Shown here piece after piece: positions 1-8,334 of a stretch of DNA of 64,000 bases (position 1 is its first letter; each line of letters opens with the position of its first letter). Source of the stretch: Aedoeadaptatus coxii (GTDB taxonomy: Bacteria; Bacillota; Clostridia; Tissierellales; Peptoniphilaceae); NCBI RefSeq assembly GCF_903819215.1, contig NZ_CAIJCT010000010.1; one strand, written 5' to 3'. Made by a program: the position numbers and the translations under genes. The notes under the pieces were generated by a model, which was not told where the DNA came from, searched no databases, and was given only the letters and a program-made list of their open reading frames with translations.

Positions 1-119
1 GCGCCAAACCGGAAGCTCTTCAAGAAGGAGAAAAGCGACTGGACGATATTATCAAGATCTCCTCGGAGGCTGTCCATGTAGAGCCGCTTATAATCGATGA
101 GGTGTACCGTGGATTTTAG
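1..119 (+). CDS. C-terminal end of an unidentified protein (partial)
   Basis: An open frame enters from the left edge (codons in phase with base 3) and ends at TAG 117-119, giving 38 residues ending in EVYRGF. The residues are charged and amphipathic (several Lys/Glu pairs and an IIKISSEA helix-like run) with no membrane segment. It overlaps the likely GTG start of the M50 protease by 11 bases, which suggests translational coupling and a shared transcript. I do not recognise the family from this fragment. That it is a real gene end rests on reading frame, composition and the tight overlap. Confidence 0.5.
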   Translation, partial: AKPEALQEGEKRLDDIIKISSEAVHVEPLIIDEVYRGF

Positions 120-714
120 CGTGTATCTTTGGTCTATACCTGCCCTGATAATCGCAATTGTCGGCCATGAAATAGGTCACGGCTATGTTTCTTATTTGTT
201 GGGAGATGACACGGCCAAACGAGATGGGCGGCTCAGCATTAATCCGTTGGATCACATTGATCCCGTGGGGCTGTTGTTTATGATCGTCTTTCGTTTCGGC
301 TGGGCGAAAGCGGTGCCCATTAATCCGAGATACTACAAAAACAGAAAACGAGGAACGATCATCGTTTCCCTCGCCGGCGTTACCGTGAATTTTATTTTCG
401 CTCTCATTGCCGGAATTCTGCTCGTTTGGACGTCGAAGCACAATTTTGTCATCAGCGAATTTTTCTATCAATTCCTTTGGTATAACACCATGCTCGGCGT
501 ATTTAATCTCGTTCCGTTACCGCCTCTCGACGGCTCTAAAGTTCTCGTATCCTTGCTTCCCAGCGACTTGGAATATAAATTTTACAGCTATGAAAAATAT
601 TTTTATTGGATCTTATTTTTAGGCGTCGTCAGTGGGTTTATTTCCCGCATTATCGGACCGGCGGTATACGGTTTGGCAAATTTATTTGTTAGAATTGGAG
701 CATTTTTAGTCTAA
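109..714 (+). CDS. Site-2 protease family (M50) membrane zinc metalloprotease
   Basis: Polytopic membrane metalloprotease of the M50/site-2 family, about 201 residues. HEIGH near residue 20 supplies two zinc ligands and the catalytic Glu. NPLDHIDP follows about 25 residues later, and the second conserved motif NLVPLPPLDGS lies in a later membrane segment, supplying the third ligand (Asp). It has four or five hydrophobic segments and no PDZ domain, like the short clostridial M50 proteins encoded next to scpA. I chose GTG at 109 because GAGGTG stands just upstream; an in-frame ATG at 97 lacks a visible ribosome site. It ends as TAATG, overlapping the scpA start. Substrate unknown. Confidence 0.85.
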   Translation: MDFSVYLWSIPALIIAIVGHEIGHGYVSYLLGDDTAKRDGRLSINPLDHIDPVGLLFMIVFRFGWAKAVPINPRYYKNRKRGTIIVSLAGVTVNFIFALIAGILLVWTSKHNFVISEFFYQFLWYNTMLGVFNLVPLPPLDGSKVLVSLLPSDLEYKFYSYEKYFYWILFLGVVSGFISRIIGPAVYGLANLFVRIGAFLV

Positions 715-1445
715 TGAATTTTGAAATTGTCTACGGATCCTTTTCCGGGCCCATGGAGGTTCTCCTGGAGCTCATTAAGAAAAGAGAAATGGATATTTAC
801 GATATTCAAATTCATATTTTAGTGGATGATTTTCTCCACTACATCGACACCATGACCGGACCGATCATGGATTCCGTCGTCGATTTTTTATCCATGGCAA
901 GTTATTTGCTTGCCATTAAAAGTCGTATGTTGTTGCCGGAGCGACCGACAGATGATGAGGAGGAAGAGGAAGATCCGAGAGAGGATCTCGTGGAAAGAAT
1001 CGTCGAGTATCAGCGCATGAAAGCTTTAAGTGAACTGTTAGAGGAAATGGCAGCTTACGAAGACGGCGCTATTTACAAAAAGCAAGACGACTTTACCGAT
1101 TTTTCCGAACAGGATTTGATTAACGACGGTAGCATCGAGGCTTTAACAAAGGCTTTTCGGGAAGCCATGCTTCAGTTTCAGATTCACGAAGAGGCCAAGC
1201 GTTCTCTGGAAAAGATTTCTGCTGCTGAATATAGTTTTCATCAGGCGAGGGAAAAAATTCAGTGGGCATTTAATCAATGGGAGAAGCCGAGTTTTCTCGA
1301 CATGGTGAGGGATGCCGAAAGCCGCATCGAAATCGTCACGATCTTTTTAACTATGCTGGAACTGGTGAAAGGCCAAAGCATTTACTGCGAGCAAAACGGA
1401 AGGGATATTATTTTGTCGAAGAGGGAAATACCATATGCATCCTAA
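714..1445 (+). CDS. scpA: Segregation and condensation protein A (kleisin)
   Basis: Kleisin subunit of the bacterial SMC condensin, 243 residues. It links the SMC heads and binds an ScpB dimer to compact and separate the chromosome. The N-terminus reads FEIVYGSFSGPMEVLLELI then REMDIYDIQI, the usual ScpA opening (FxGPLDLLLxLI...K..DI.I). An acidic run (EEEEEDPRED) follows near residue 80, and the C-terminal winged-helix part ends with a hydrophobic FLTMLELVK segment. The start codon overlaps the stop of the M50 gene (TAATG), and the end overlaps scpB by 11 bases, as expected for a coupled operon. Length is normal for the family. Confidence 0.95.
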   Translation: MNFEIVYGSFSGPMEVLLELIKKREMDIYDIQIHILVDDFLHYIDTMTGPIMDSVVDFLSMASYLLAIKSRMLLPERPTDDEEEEEDPREDLVERIVEYQRMKALSELLEEMAAYEDGAIYKKQDDFTDFSEQDLINDGSIEALTKAFREAMLQFQIHEEAKRSLEKISAAEYSFHQAREKIQWAFNQWEKPSFLDMVRDAESRIEIVTIFLTMLELVKGQSIYCEQNGRDIILSKREIPYAS

Positions 1446-1956
1446 AGCACAACTAGAAGCCCTGCTCTTTGCGTGGGGAGAACCTTTAAGCGAAAAAGAA
1501 ATCCGTCAGGCATTGGATTTAACGGCCCTCGAGGTAAGAAACCTTTTGTCGGAACTGGGTGAGGATCTGAAAAAAGACGACAGAGGTTTACGCTTGGTTA
1601 CTGTTGAAGACAGCTATCAGCTTTCGACAAAACCGGAACTTTTCGAAGAAATTGCGGCCTATGCTAAACGCAATCAATCGAAAAATCTTTCGAATGCCGC
1701 CCTCGAAACGCTCGCCATTGTAGCCTATAAACAGCCGGTTCTAAAATCCGATGTAGAAGATATCCGAGGCGTACGTTGTGATCAGGTATTAAAAAGTTTG
1801 GAACGTACGGAACTTATAACCGTTCTCGGTAGACGGGATATTCCGGGTCGGCCGAAAGTCTATGGAACGACCGAGTTATTTCTTAGAAAATTCGGACTAT
1901 CGGGTTTAGATGAGTTGCCGGTATTAGAGGAAGAGATAGAAGAGGAGACGGAATGA
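1435..1956 (+). CDS. scpB: Segregation and condensation protein B
   Basis: Partner of ScpA in the SMC-ScpAB complex; a small dimeric protein of two winged-helix domains, 173 residues. HPKAQLEALLFAWGEPLSEKEI opens like the family consensus, and the second domain carries SNAALETLAIVAYKQPV followed by IRGVRCDQVLKSL and GRPKVYGTTELFL, all typical ScpB landmarks. The C-terminal tail is acidic. Spacing and overlaps (11 bases into scpA, 4 bases with the next gene) put it in the scpA-scpB-rluB unit. The ribosome site AGAGGGA lies in the 3' end of scpA. Confidence 0.95.
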   Translation: MHPKAQLEALLFAWGEPLSEKEIRQALDLTALEVRNLLSELGEDLKKDDRGLRLVTVEDSYQLSTKPELFEEIAAYAKRNQSKNLSNAALETLAIVAYKQPVLKSDVEDIRGVRCDQVLKSLERTELITVLGRRDIPGRPKVYGTTELFLRKFGLSGLDELPVLEEEIEEETE

Positions 1957-2663
1957 GACTACAAAAATACATGGCCCATGCAGGCGTCGCCAGCCGGCGA
2001 AAATGTGAAGAAATAATCGCCGAAGGTCGCGTTAAAGTCAATGGCGAAGTTGTCGATACTCAGGGCTATATAGTAGAAGAAGGTGATCGTGTCACAGTCG
2101 ACGGTAAAAAAGTATGGCCTGTTAAGCGAAACACCTACATTCTCATGAATAAGCCGAGGGGAATTGTTTCTTCAGCAAAAGATAATAAGGATCGCCAAAC
2201 GGTTTTGGACCTTCTCTCATCCGATATTCGCGCCAGACTTTATCCTGTTGGGCGATTGGATATGGACTCTTCCGGACTCATTCTGTTAACAGACGACGGC
2301 GAGTTGACAGAACGGCTGCTTCATCCAAAATACGAAATTGAAAAAACGTACAAGGTGACGGTGAACGGACTCGTCTCGGAAGAAGAAGCAAAGGAACTTT
2401 CTAAAGGCGTCAAATTAAAAGACGGCATGACGGCTCCCGGCGAATTTAAAATTATCGAGCACCGTAATAAAAAAACCCGTTTGGAATGTACGATTCGGGA
2501 AGGTCGTAATCGTCAAATTCGCAGGATGTTCGAATCTTTAGGATATGAGGTCATTCAATTGGAGCGCATCGCCTTTGGGCCTTTAAAAATTACAGGTTTG
2601 GGAAAAGGGGATTACCGCACCTTGCGCGAAAAGGAAATCAGGTCGTTAAAGTCATGGAAATAA
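1953..2663 (+). CDS. rluB: Ribosomal large subunit pseudouridine synthase B
   Basis: RluB/RsuA-type pseudouridine synthase, 236 residues, expected to modify U2605-region residues of 23S rRNA (the exact target is inferred from the family and the scpB context). An N-terminal S4 RNA-binding domain (RLQKYMAHAGVASRRKCEEII) precedes the catalytic domain. The catalytic motif is VGRLDMDSSGLILLT, in which the Asp of the RLD motif is the nucleophile. Further conserved pieces are MNKPRG and EGRNRQIRRMF. The start overlaps the scpB stop (ATGA) and GAGGAGA lies upstream. The end overlaps the next gene by 10 bases. Confidence 0.93.
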   Translation: MRLQKYMAHAGVASRRKCEEIIAEGRVKVNGEVVDTQGYIVEEGDRVTVDGKKVWPVKRNTYILMNKPRGIVSSAKDNKDRQTVLDLLSSDIRARLYPVGRLDMDSSGLILLTDDGELTERLLHPKYEIEKTYKVTVNGLVSEEEAKELSKGVKLKDGMTAPGEFKIIEHRNKKTRLECTIREGRNRQIRRMFESLGYEVIQLERIAFGPLKITGLGKGDYRTLREKEIRSLKSWK

Positions 2664-3211
2664 TTCCCGGGAATGCCGTCCGTTGGTCCCATTTAATGGC
2701 GGAACGAATATTGGAAGAGGATTCCCTTGCCGTGGACCTTACGGCGGGTAACGGACACGATACTCTTTTTTTAGCTGAGGGCGCAAGGCGCGTCGTCGCC
2801 ATGGACATTCAGGAAGCGGCTATCATATCAACGAATAAGCGATTAGAGGAACACGATATTCATAACGTAAAACTTATTTGCGACAGTCACGAGAAAATCG
2901 GACATTATGTTGAGATCGATACAGTGGATGTATTTTTTATGAACCTTGGCTATTTGCCGAAGGGAGATAAGAAAAACACGACGAAATGGGAAACGACGAA
3001 GACTACACTGGAGCTCATTTTAAAATCGATGAAAAAGCACGGACTATTTAGTATTTGCGCTTATCCCGGCCATGATGAGGGTGCGCGTGAAAGCCGGGGT
3101 TTAGAGGAATATTGCAAAACATTGAATCCACGTGAGTATCGCGTTACGGTCGTAAAATTTCCCAATCAACAAGACGATTCGCCCTACTGGATCGGCATAG
3201 AGAGGTTTTAG
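2654..3211 (+). CDS. mnmM: tRNA wobble-uridine methyltransferase, MnmM/YtqB family
   Basis: Class I SAM-dependent methyltransferase of the YtqB family, 185 residues. Bacillus YtqB is now called MnmM and methylates nm5s2U to mnm5s2U at tRNA position 34. The SAM loop is AVDLTAGNGHDTLFLA, and the family signature is MNLGYLPKGDK followed by T-rich WETTKTTLE. The last strand region is FSICAYPGHDEG. The start codon lies inside the rluB end. Gene neighbourhood (rluB, then a flavoprotein) is the usual clostridial arrangement. Assignment to the family is firm; the exact tRNA reaction is transferred from the Bacillus/Staphylococcus homologues. Confidence 0.85.
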   Translation: MEIIPGNAVRWSHLMAERILEEDSLAVDLTAGNGHDTLFLAEGARRVVAMDIQEAAIISTNKRLEEHDIHNVKLICDSHEKIGHYVEIDTVDVFFMNLGYLPKGDKKNTTKWETTKTTLELILKSMKKHGLFSICAYPGHDEGARESRGLEEYCKTLNPREYRVTVVKFPNQQDDSPYWIGIERF

Positions 3212-4426
3212 ATGATCATTATAATTGGCGGAGGGCCTGCCGGCATGATGGCGGCCATCCGAGGAGCCGAAAACGATAAAGTTTTACTAATAGAGCAGAA
3301 TGAGAAGCTCGGCAAGAAACTGTTTATTACAGGGAAGGGTCGTTGTAATCTATGTAATGATTGTGACGATGAATTATTTTTCGATTCCCTTCATCGCAAT
3401 GGCCGTTTTATGTATTCTTCTTATTACAGTTTTCCGAGTTATAGTTTGCAATCCTTTTTTCAATCAAGGGGCGTTCCCTTAAAAGTGGAACGCGGGCAGC
3501 GCGTCTTTCCCGTAAGCGATAAATCCTCTGATATTATTCGACGTTTGGAAAAAGAGCTAAAGAATCGCCAAGTGAATATTAGCTTAAACACGAAAGTGAC
3601 GAAAATCAAAAAAACAACTGACGGATTTTGCGTCGAAACCGATCGAGGACCCTTTTACGGCGATAAAGTCGTCGTGGCAACCGGCGGTATTACGTATAAA
3701 AATACGGGATCGACAGGTGACGGCTACCGGTGGGCGAAAGCATTCGATATAAATGTAGTGAAACCTGTTGCAGGTCTCGTCGGTTTGAAAGCGGATATCC
3801 CTTTTAGAGATTCCCTTCAAGGTTTGTCATTAAAAAATGTAGAGCTTTTCGCCCGTACGGAGGAGGATACCTACAGTGAATTCGGAGAAATGCTCATAAC
3901 TCATTATGGAATAAGCGGCCCCATCGTTTTGAGTATGTCATCGCGGATTAATAGGGAAAATAAGGTGAACCTTTGGATCGATCTCAAGCCTGCCCTTACG
4001 AAAGAAAAACTGAATGAGCGTTTCATACGTGAAGTAAACGAAAACAGCAATAAAGAGATCCATACGATTTTAAAAAGTATGGCACCAAAATCCCTCGTAG
4101 AGCCATTATTATCCCTTGCTAGGATTGAAGCGGCTTTGCCTGCTCATCAATTAACAGTGGACATGCGGGAGAATTTAGTCAAGAGCTTTAAACATTTCCC
4201 TCTGATCTATCGCGGACTATTCGAAGAAAACACTGGCATCGTCACAACCGGCGGTGTGGATGTTTCGGAGCTCAATCCTTCTACCATGGAGAGCCGCAAA
4301 ATCAGCGGACTTTATTTTTGCGGAGAGGTCATTGACGTCGACGGACCGACGGGAGGATTTAATTTACAGATCGCCTTTTCCACCGGCTATCTTGCCGGAA
4401 TGAGTGCATCAAAGGAGGAAGCATGA
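3212..4426 (+). CDS. HI0933-family FAD-dependent oxidoreductase
   Basis: Flavoprotein of the HI0933/YtfP-BaiN family, 404 residues. An N-terminal dinucleotide-binding motif (IIGGGPAGMMAAI) is followed by GKKLFITGKGRCNLCN, a hallmark of this family. TGGITYKNTGSTGDGY and the C-terminal VTTGGVDVSELNP / LYFCGEVIDVDGPTGGFN blocks complete the FAD fold. The physiological substrate is unknown; some homologues (BaiN) reduce bile-acid intermediates, but most are uncharacterised and broadly conserved. It begins one base after the mnmM stop and overlaps cmk by 4 bases (ATGA), so it lies within the same transcript. Confidence 0.85.
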   Translation: MIIIIGGGPAGMMAAIRGAENDKVLLIEQNEKLGKKLFITGKGRCNLCNDCDDELFFDSLHRNGRFMYSSYYSFPSYSLQSFFQSRGVPLKVERGQRVFPVSDKSSDIIRRLEKELKNRQVNISLNTKVTKIKKTTDGFCVETDRGPFYGDKVVVATGGITYKNTGSTGDGYRWAKAFDINVVKPVAGLVGLKADIPFRDSLQGLSLKNVELFARTEEDTYSEFGEMLITHYGISGPIVLSMSSRINRENKVNLWIDLKPALTKEKLNERFIREVNENSNKEIHTILKSMAPKSLVEPLLSLARIEAALPAHQLTVDMRENLVKSFKHFPLIYRGLFEENTGIVTTGGVDVSELNPSTMESRKISGLYFCGEVIDVDGPTGGFNLQIAFSTGYLAGMSASKEEA

Positions 4427-5079
4427 GTTTAAAAATTGCCATCGACGGGCCGTCCGGCGCAGGAAAGTCCGCCATTGCCAAAGCTTTGGCCAAACGGCTA
4501 CATTACGAATACATCGACACCGGTTCTCTTTACAGAACCATTGCCTATATCACTACAGATATTGCCAAGACGGACGATGTAGAGGAAATTTTGAAGGCAT
4601 GCGATAAGGTGCGTATTGGCTATGAAAACGGCGCGGTAACCCTGGACGGCTCGCCTTTAGGTGATGTCATTCGAACAGAGGCAATTTCTCAAAAGACCTC
4701 GGAGCTTTCAAAAAATCCGAACGTACGACAATATTTGCTCCAATTGCAGAGACGGTTGGCGGAAAATGGCGGAACGGTAATGGAAGGTCGGGATATCGGC
4801 ACGGTCATTTTGCCCGATGCGGAAGTTAAGTTCTTCTTAACTGCCAGCGAAGAAGAGCGGGCGAGGAGACGTTATTTACAGCGCAAAGAATTGGGAGAAA
4901 CCGTCGATTTAAAAACCATACAGGCGGATCTACACAAGCGGGATCTTCGCGATCGTACCAGAGAAATTGCGCCTTTAAAGCAGGCGGAAGATGCCGTCGT
5001 CATTGACTCCACCAACCTTGGAGAAGACGAGGTCATTGAAAAGATGTTACATTACGTGGAGAAAGCAAATGTTTTATAA
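4423..5079 (+). CDS. cmk: Cytidylate kinase
   Basis: Phosphorylates CMP and dCMP to the diphosphates with ATP; cytoplasmic, pyrimidine salvage and DNA precursor supply. It has 218 residues, normal for the family. The P-loop is DGPSGAGKSAIAK; the acceptor region reads YIDTGSLYR; the conserved VMEGRDIGTVILPDAEVKFFLTA block and the lid arginines (RARRRYLQ) follow. AAAGGAGG lies 6 bases before the ATG. The order cmk-plsC-ispH/rpsA is widely conserved in Clostridia. The 3' end overlaps plsC by 11 bases. Confidence 0.95.
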   Translation: MSLKIAIDGPSGAGKSAIAKALAKRLHYEYIDTGSLYRTIAYITTDIAKTDDVEEILKACDKVRIGYENGAVTLDGSPLGDVIRTEAISQKTSELSKNPNVRQYLLQLQRRLAENGGTVMEGRDIGTVILPDAEVKFFLTASEEERARRRYLQRKELGETVDLKTIQADLHKRDLRDRTREIAPLKQAEDAVVIDSTNLGEDEVIEKMLHYVEKANVL

Positions 5080-5653
5080 TTTTTTAAAGTATATTATCGG
5101 CTTTTTTCTTCGCATTATCTATCCTTACGAAGTCATCAATATGCCTACAATCGAAGATAAGGCCTATGTGCTTATAGCGAATCATAAGAGCAATTTAGAC
5201 CCTTTAATTCTCTCGATTTTATTTCCGAGGAAAATTCGTTGGATGGCGAAAAAAGAATTGTTCGAAACGCCCTTTATCAAGCATGTCATGAAAGGCGTGG
5301 ACGCCATTTCTGTGGATCGGGACAATGGAGATGCAAAGAGTACCCTTCAAGCCATACGCGTCATAAAAGGAGGGGAAGTGCTGGGCATTTTTCCCGAAGG
5401 AACGCGGGTGAAGAGGATCGATTATAAAGCGGCTAAACCCGGTACGGTTCTATTGGCGGCGCGGACGGGCACGGATATTATTCCCGTCTATATCGAAGGG
5501 GACTATAAGCCCTTCCGCAAGCGTCGTTATATATTCAGAGAAATGATTCCGTTTGAAAAGCAAAAGCTTACGGAAGAGGAATATAGCCGGAAAATGGAAA
5601 AGATCATGGAAATCGTTTATGAAGGGAGACAGAGCATTGGAGATCATTCTTAG
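5069..5653 (+). CDS. plsC: 1-acyl-sn-glycerol-3-phosphate acyltransferase
   Basis: Membrane-associated acyltransferase making phosphatidic acid from lysophosphatidic acid, 194 residues. Motif I is NHKSNLDP (NHxxxxD), with downstream FPEGTRVK as motif III and IIPVYI as motif IV. An N-terminal hydrophobic stretch (FLKYIIGFFLRIIY) anchors it to the membrane. I place the start at ATG 5069 because GGAGAAAG stands just before it and the protein then opens like other PlsC. The frame stays open upstream inside cmk, but that extension has no support. The end overlaps the TTG start of the next gene. Confidence 0.92.
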   Translation: MFYNFLKYIIGFFLRIIYPYEVINMPTIEDKAYVLIANHKSNLDPLILSILFPRKIRWMAKKELFETPFIKHVMKGVDAISVDRDNGDAKSTLQAIRVIKGGEVLGIFPEGTRVKRIDYKAAKPGTVLLAARTGTDIIPVYIEGDYKPFRKRRYIFREMIPFEKQKLTEEEYSRKMEKIMEIVYEGRQSIGDHS

Positions 5654-7712
5654 TGATGTTTACGGCTTTTGTGGCGGTGTGAAACGTGCAGTCGATCTGG
5701 CATTTACCACGGCTCGAGAAAATTCAAATGTAAAAATGATCGGTGAGCTCGTCCACAATGCAGATGTCAATCGTGATCTTAAAGATCTCGGTGTAAATGT
5801 TATTGAAGAAGACGACCTTCCGAACGCAGCCACGGTTATTACAAGGAGCCACGGCACGACGAAAGAATTGAAGGAAGCTCTCGAATCGAAGGAAAATGTC
5901 GTCATCGATACGACTTGTCCTTTTGTTTCCCGCATTTACGACATCGTTCGTGAAAATAACGAAGAGGGGATCCCCGTCGTCATCGTCGGCGACAAAGATC
6001 ATCCGGAAATAAAAGGGATCGCAAGTTACGGCAGCCGTGTATTTATTGTAAAAGATGAAGATGAAGTGGATATGCTTCCACTTCATGAAGAAAATAAAAT
6101 TGCATTGGTTTCTCAGACCACAAATCCGAAGAAAATCGTCGATAACGTGGAAGAAAGGCTAAAAGGTGTTTTCACAGGCGAGATTTTAAGGTATAATACC
6201 ATATGTAAAGCCACAAACGACCGTCAGGATGCCTGTCGCATGTTGGCTCAAAATGTGGATTGTATGCTCGTTATAGGTGGTAAGAATAGTGCGAACACGA
6301 AAAAGCTCGCTAAGATTGCGGCGGATCACTGTGATCACGTCTACCATATTCAAACCATAAATCAACTTGATCTACGTCCATTTAAAAAATTTAATAAAAT
6401 TGGTATTACCGCCGGGGCATCCACTCCGGATTCGGTAATCAAGGAGGCTGTTAGTAGAATGGATAACTTAAACAGGGACGAAATGAACAATGAAATGATG
6501 GAGGCCATTGAAAACTCTTTCACTCGTGTGCGCCGTGGTGAAATTGTCAGTGGTGAAGTTTTGTATGTTACCGATGATGAAGTCATGGTAAACATCGGCT
6601 ACCGTGCAGACGGTATTATCTCCAGAGATGAATTGTCCAACGACCCCGATGTAAAACCTGAAGAACTTTTCAACCAAGGCGATGAAATTCAGGTTTACGT
6701 CATGAAAATGGACGATGGAGACGGTAATGTCGTCTTATCCTACAAACGTGTTGAAAACATGAAGGTTTGGGATGAGATGGAAGAAAAATTTGAAAACAAT
6801 GAACGTGTTATGGCGCACGTTACTAACGTCGTCAAGGGCGGCTTAACTTGCGATGTCGATGGCCTCAACGGCTTTATCCCCGCATCTCACGTATCGGTTC
6901 GCTTCCAAAGAGATTTGAGCAAATACGTAGATCAAGATTTGGAATGCGAAATCATCGACTTCGACAAGAGCAGAAGAAAATTTGTACTTTCTCGTAAAAA
7001 TATCGAATCTACCGAAATCGAAGAAAAGCGTAAAGAAGTTTACGAAACTCTCGAAGAAGGTCAATTCGTTGAAGGTACCGTTCAAAGACTTACCAATTTC
7101 GGCGCTTTCGTCGATGTCGGCGGCGTAGACGGATTAATTCACATTTCCGAATTATCCTGGAACCGTGTAAAACATCCCAGTGATGTTGTAAGCCCCGGCG
7201 AAAAGGTAAAAGTTTTGGTTCTTAAGATCGATGAAGAAAAGAACCGTATTGCCCTCGGATTAAAACAAACGACACAAAAACCCTGGGATACTTTTGTTGA
7301 AACCGTACAAGTCGGCGACGACGTAAAAGGTACTGTCGTAAACATCTTAGACTTCGGTGCTTTCGTTCGCCTCGAATCCGGCGTAGACGGATTACTTCAC
7401 GTTTCTCAAATTTCCAGACAACACGTCGAAAAACCGGCTGACGTTTTAGAAATCGGTCAAGAAATCGACGTTCGCGTTACCGATATTAACTTCGAAGATA
7501 AGAAGATTTCTCTATCTATGAAGGCTCTTCAACCGGGCGGCGAAGATGAATCCGCTACCCAAGAAAAGAAGAGAGAGAAAAAACCTCGTCGTAAAGAGGC
7601 TGCTCCGGTAGAAGCAAAACCTGAAGAAGAAAACTTCTCCATGGCTATCGGTGATTTAATCAACTTTGGCGACTTAGAAGCCGAAGCTGAAGAAAGCCAA
7701 GACGAAGAATAA
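5637..7712 (+). CDS. ispH: Fused 4-hydroxy-3-methylbut-2-enyl diphosphate reductase and ribosomal protein S1-like protein
   Basis: One uninterrupted frame of 691 residues joins two proteins. Residues 1-285 are IspH (LytB), the [4Fe-4S] enzyme making IPP and DMAPP in the MEP pathway: Cys12 (GFCGGV), Cys94 (TTCPFV) and Cys190 (NTICKATNDRQ) are the cluster ligands, with His40, His122 and Glu124 (DHPE) in the active site. Residues about 300-635 hold four S1 OB-fold repeats (for example FVEGTVQRLTNFGAFVDVGG), followed by a Lys/Glu-rich tail ending EESQDEE. The fusion is a known clostridial arrangement. The start is TTG 5637 with AGGGAGA upstream; the frame extends further into plsC without a better ribosome site. 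Codon use in the S1 half looks optimised for high expression. It ends at a strong terminator. Confidence 0.93.
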   Translation: MEIILSDVYGFCGGVKRAVDLAFTTARENSNVKMIGELVHNADVNRDLKDLGVNVIEEDDLPNAATVITRSHGTTKELKEALESKENVVIDTTCPFVSRIYDIVRENNEEGIPVVIVGDKDHPEIKGIASYGSRVFIVKDEDEVDMLPLHEENKIALVSQTTNPKKIVDNVEERLKGVFTGEILRYNTICKATNDRQDACRMLAQNVDCMLVIGGKNSANTKKLAKIAADHCDHVYHIQTINQLDLRPFKKFNKIGITAGASTPDSVIKEAVSRMDNLNRDEMNNEMMEAIENSFTRVRRGEIVSGEVLYVTDDEVMVNIGYRADGIISRDELSNDPDVKPEELFNQGDEIQVYVMKMDDGDGNVVLSYKRVENMKVWDEMEEKFENNERVMAHVTNVVKGGLTCDVDGLNGFIPASHVSVRFQRDLSKYVDQDLECEIIDFDKSRRKFVLSRKNIESTEIEEKRKEVYETLEEGQFVEGTVQRLTNFGAFVDVGGVDGLIHISELSWNRVKHPSDVVSPGEKVKVLVLKIDEEKNRIALGLKQTTQKPWDTFVETVQVGDDVKGTVVNILDFGAFVRLESGVDGLLHVSQISRQHVEKPADVLEIGQEIDVRVTDINFEDKKISLSMKALQPGGEDESATQEKKREKKPRRKEAAPVEAKPEEENFSMAIGDLINFGDLEAEAEESQDEE

Positions 7713-7718
7713 AAAAGT

Positions 7719-7750
7719 AAAATGCGCTTTCCAAGGAGGGCGCATTTTTT
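7719..7750 (+). terminator. Intrinsic terminator after ispH/rpsA
   Basis: AAAATGCGC (7719-7727) pairs with GCGCATTTT (7740-7748), and the stem runs into six T. It closes the scpA-to-rpsA run. Only 11 bases separate it from the next ATG, so the genes after it need read-through or a promoter I cannot see. Confidence 0.85.
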
Positions 7751-7761
7751 GTAGGTGAACA

Positions 7762-8334
7762 ATGACGAAAGAAGCCATTATACTCGGTATGATGCTCGGC
7801 CTTATTTTTTCATGGAAAAATAAGGTTTTTCTTTCATTACCGACATTTAAAAATTTAATCATCGCGGGAATCGGTGCATGTATTTTTATCTTAAGCTTAA
7901 AAATGGCGCCGAAATCGCCTATGATTTTAACTATTTTTCCTACAGTTCACGGAATCGCCTTAGTGATTATCGGTTTCGGGCTACTGCTCGGGAAGCATAT
8001 AGGTTATCGTTTAGCAGGTATCGGCGTTCTTTTAAATAGCATCGTCGTGCTGTTAAACGGGGGCATGCCCGTAGAGTCATCTTGTCTCGTTAAAATAGGT
8101 GATGTTCGCGCCTTGAATCTTATATCCACCGGCAAAACATTGACCCATGTTTTAGCCAATGAGGGAACCCAGCTGCGCTTTCTTTGCGATCGATTTATAT
8201 TTTACTCGCCCATAACCTCGGCACGGGTTATGAGCGTAGGCGACGGGTTTATCGCTGTCGGTATGTTCATTTTCGTTACAAGTGCCGTATCGTATGTATT
8301 TAGGAGGGCCAATCTAAATGAAATGGATCAGTGA
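7762..8334 (+). CDS. DUF5317-type integral membrane protein
   Basis: A 190-residue membrane protein with about five hydrophobic segments (residues 2-20, 30-47, 55-75, 80-100 and 165-182). Between the last two lies a roughly 60-residue non-membrane part. The pattern, including LNGGMPV, matches what I know of the DUF5317 family, whose function is unknown. GTAGGTG stands before the ATG. Its last 17 bases overlap the cdaA start, so translation of the two is probably coupled. Co-translation with the c-di-AMP synthase suggests, but does not show, a membrane partner or regulator of that enzyme. Confidence 0.65.
   Translation: MTKEAIILGMMLGLIFSWKNKVFLSLPTFKNLIIAGIGACIFILSLKMAPKSPMILTIFPTVHGIALVIIGFGLLLGKHIGYRLAGIGVLLNSIVVLLNGGMPVESSCLVKIGDVRALNLISTGKTLTHVLANEGTQLRFLCDRFIFYSPITSARVMSVGDGFIAVGMFIFVTSAVSYVFRRANLNEMDQ

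Noticed and set aside
4991..5068. Upstream extension of plsC inside cmk
   Set aside because: ATG 5069 has a GGAGAAAG site and a normal PlsC N-terminus; the extension does not resemble the family.
5553..5636. Upstream extension of ispH/rpsA starting inside plsC
   Set aside because: It adds 28 basic residues not seen in IspH and lacks a ribosome site, whereas TTG 5637 has AGGGAGA at good spacing.
6440..6560. Possible stop or frameshift separating ispH from the S1 part
   Set aside because: The reading frame is continuous across the junction, and the join matches the known clostridial fusion layout.
8211..8232. Inverted repeat CATAACC/GGTTATG inside the DUF5317-like gene
   Set aside because: It is in the middle of a coding region with no T tract and no nearby promoter; probably chance.
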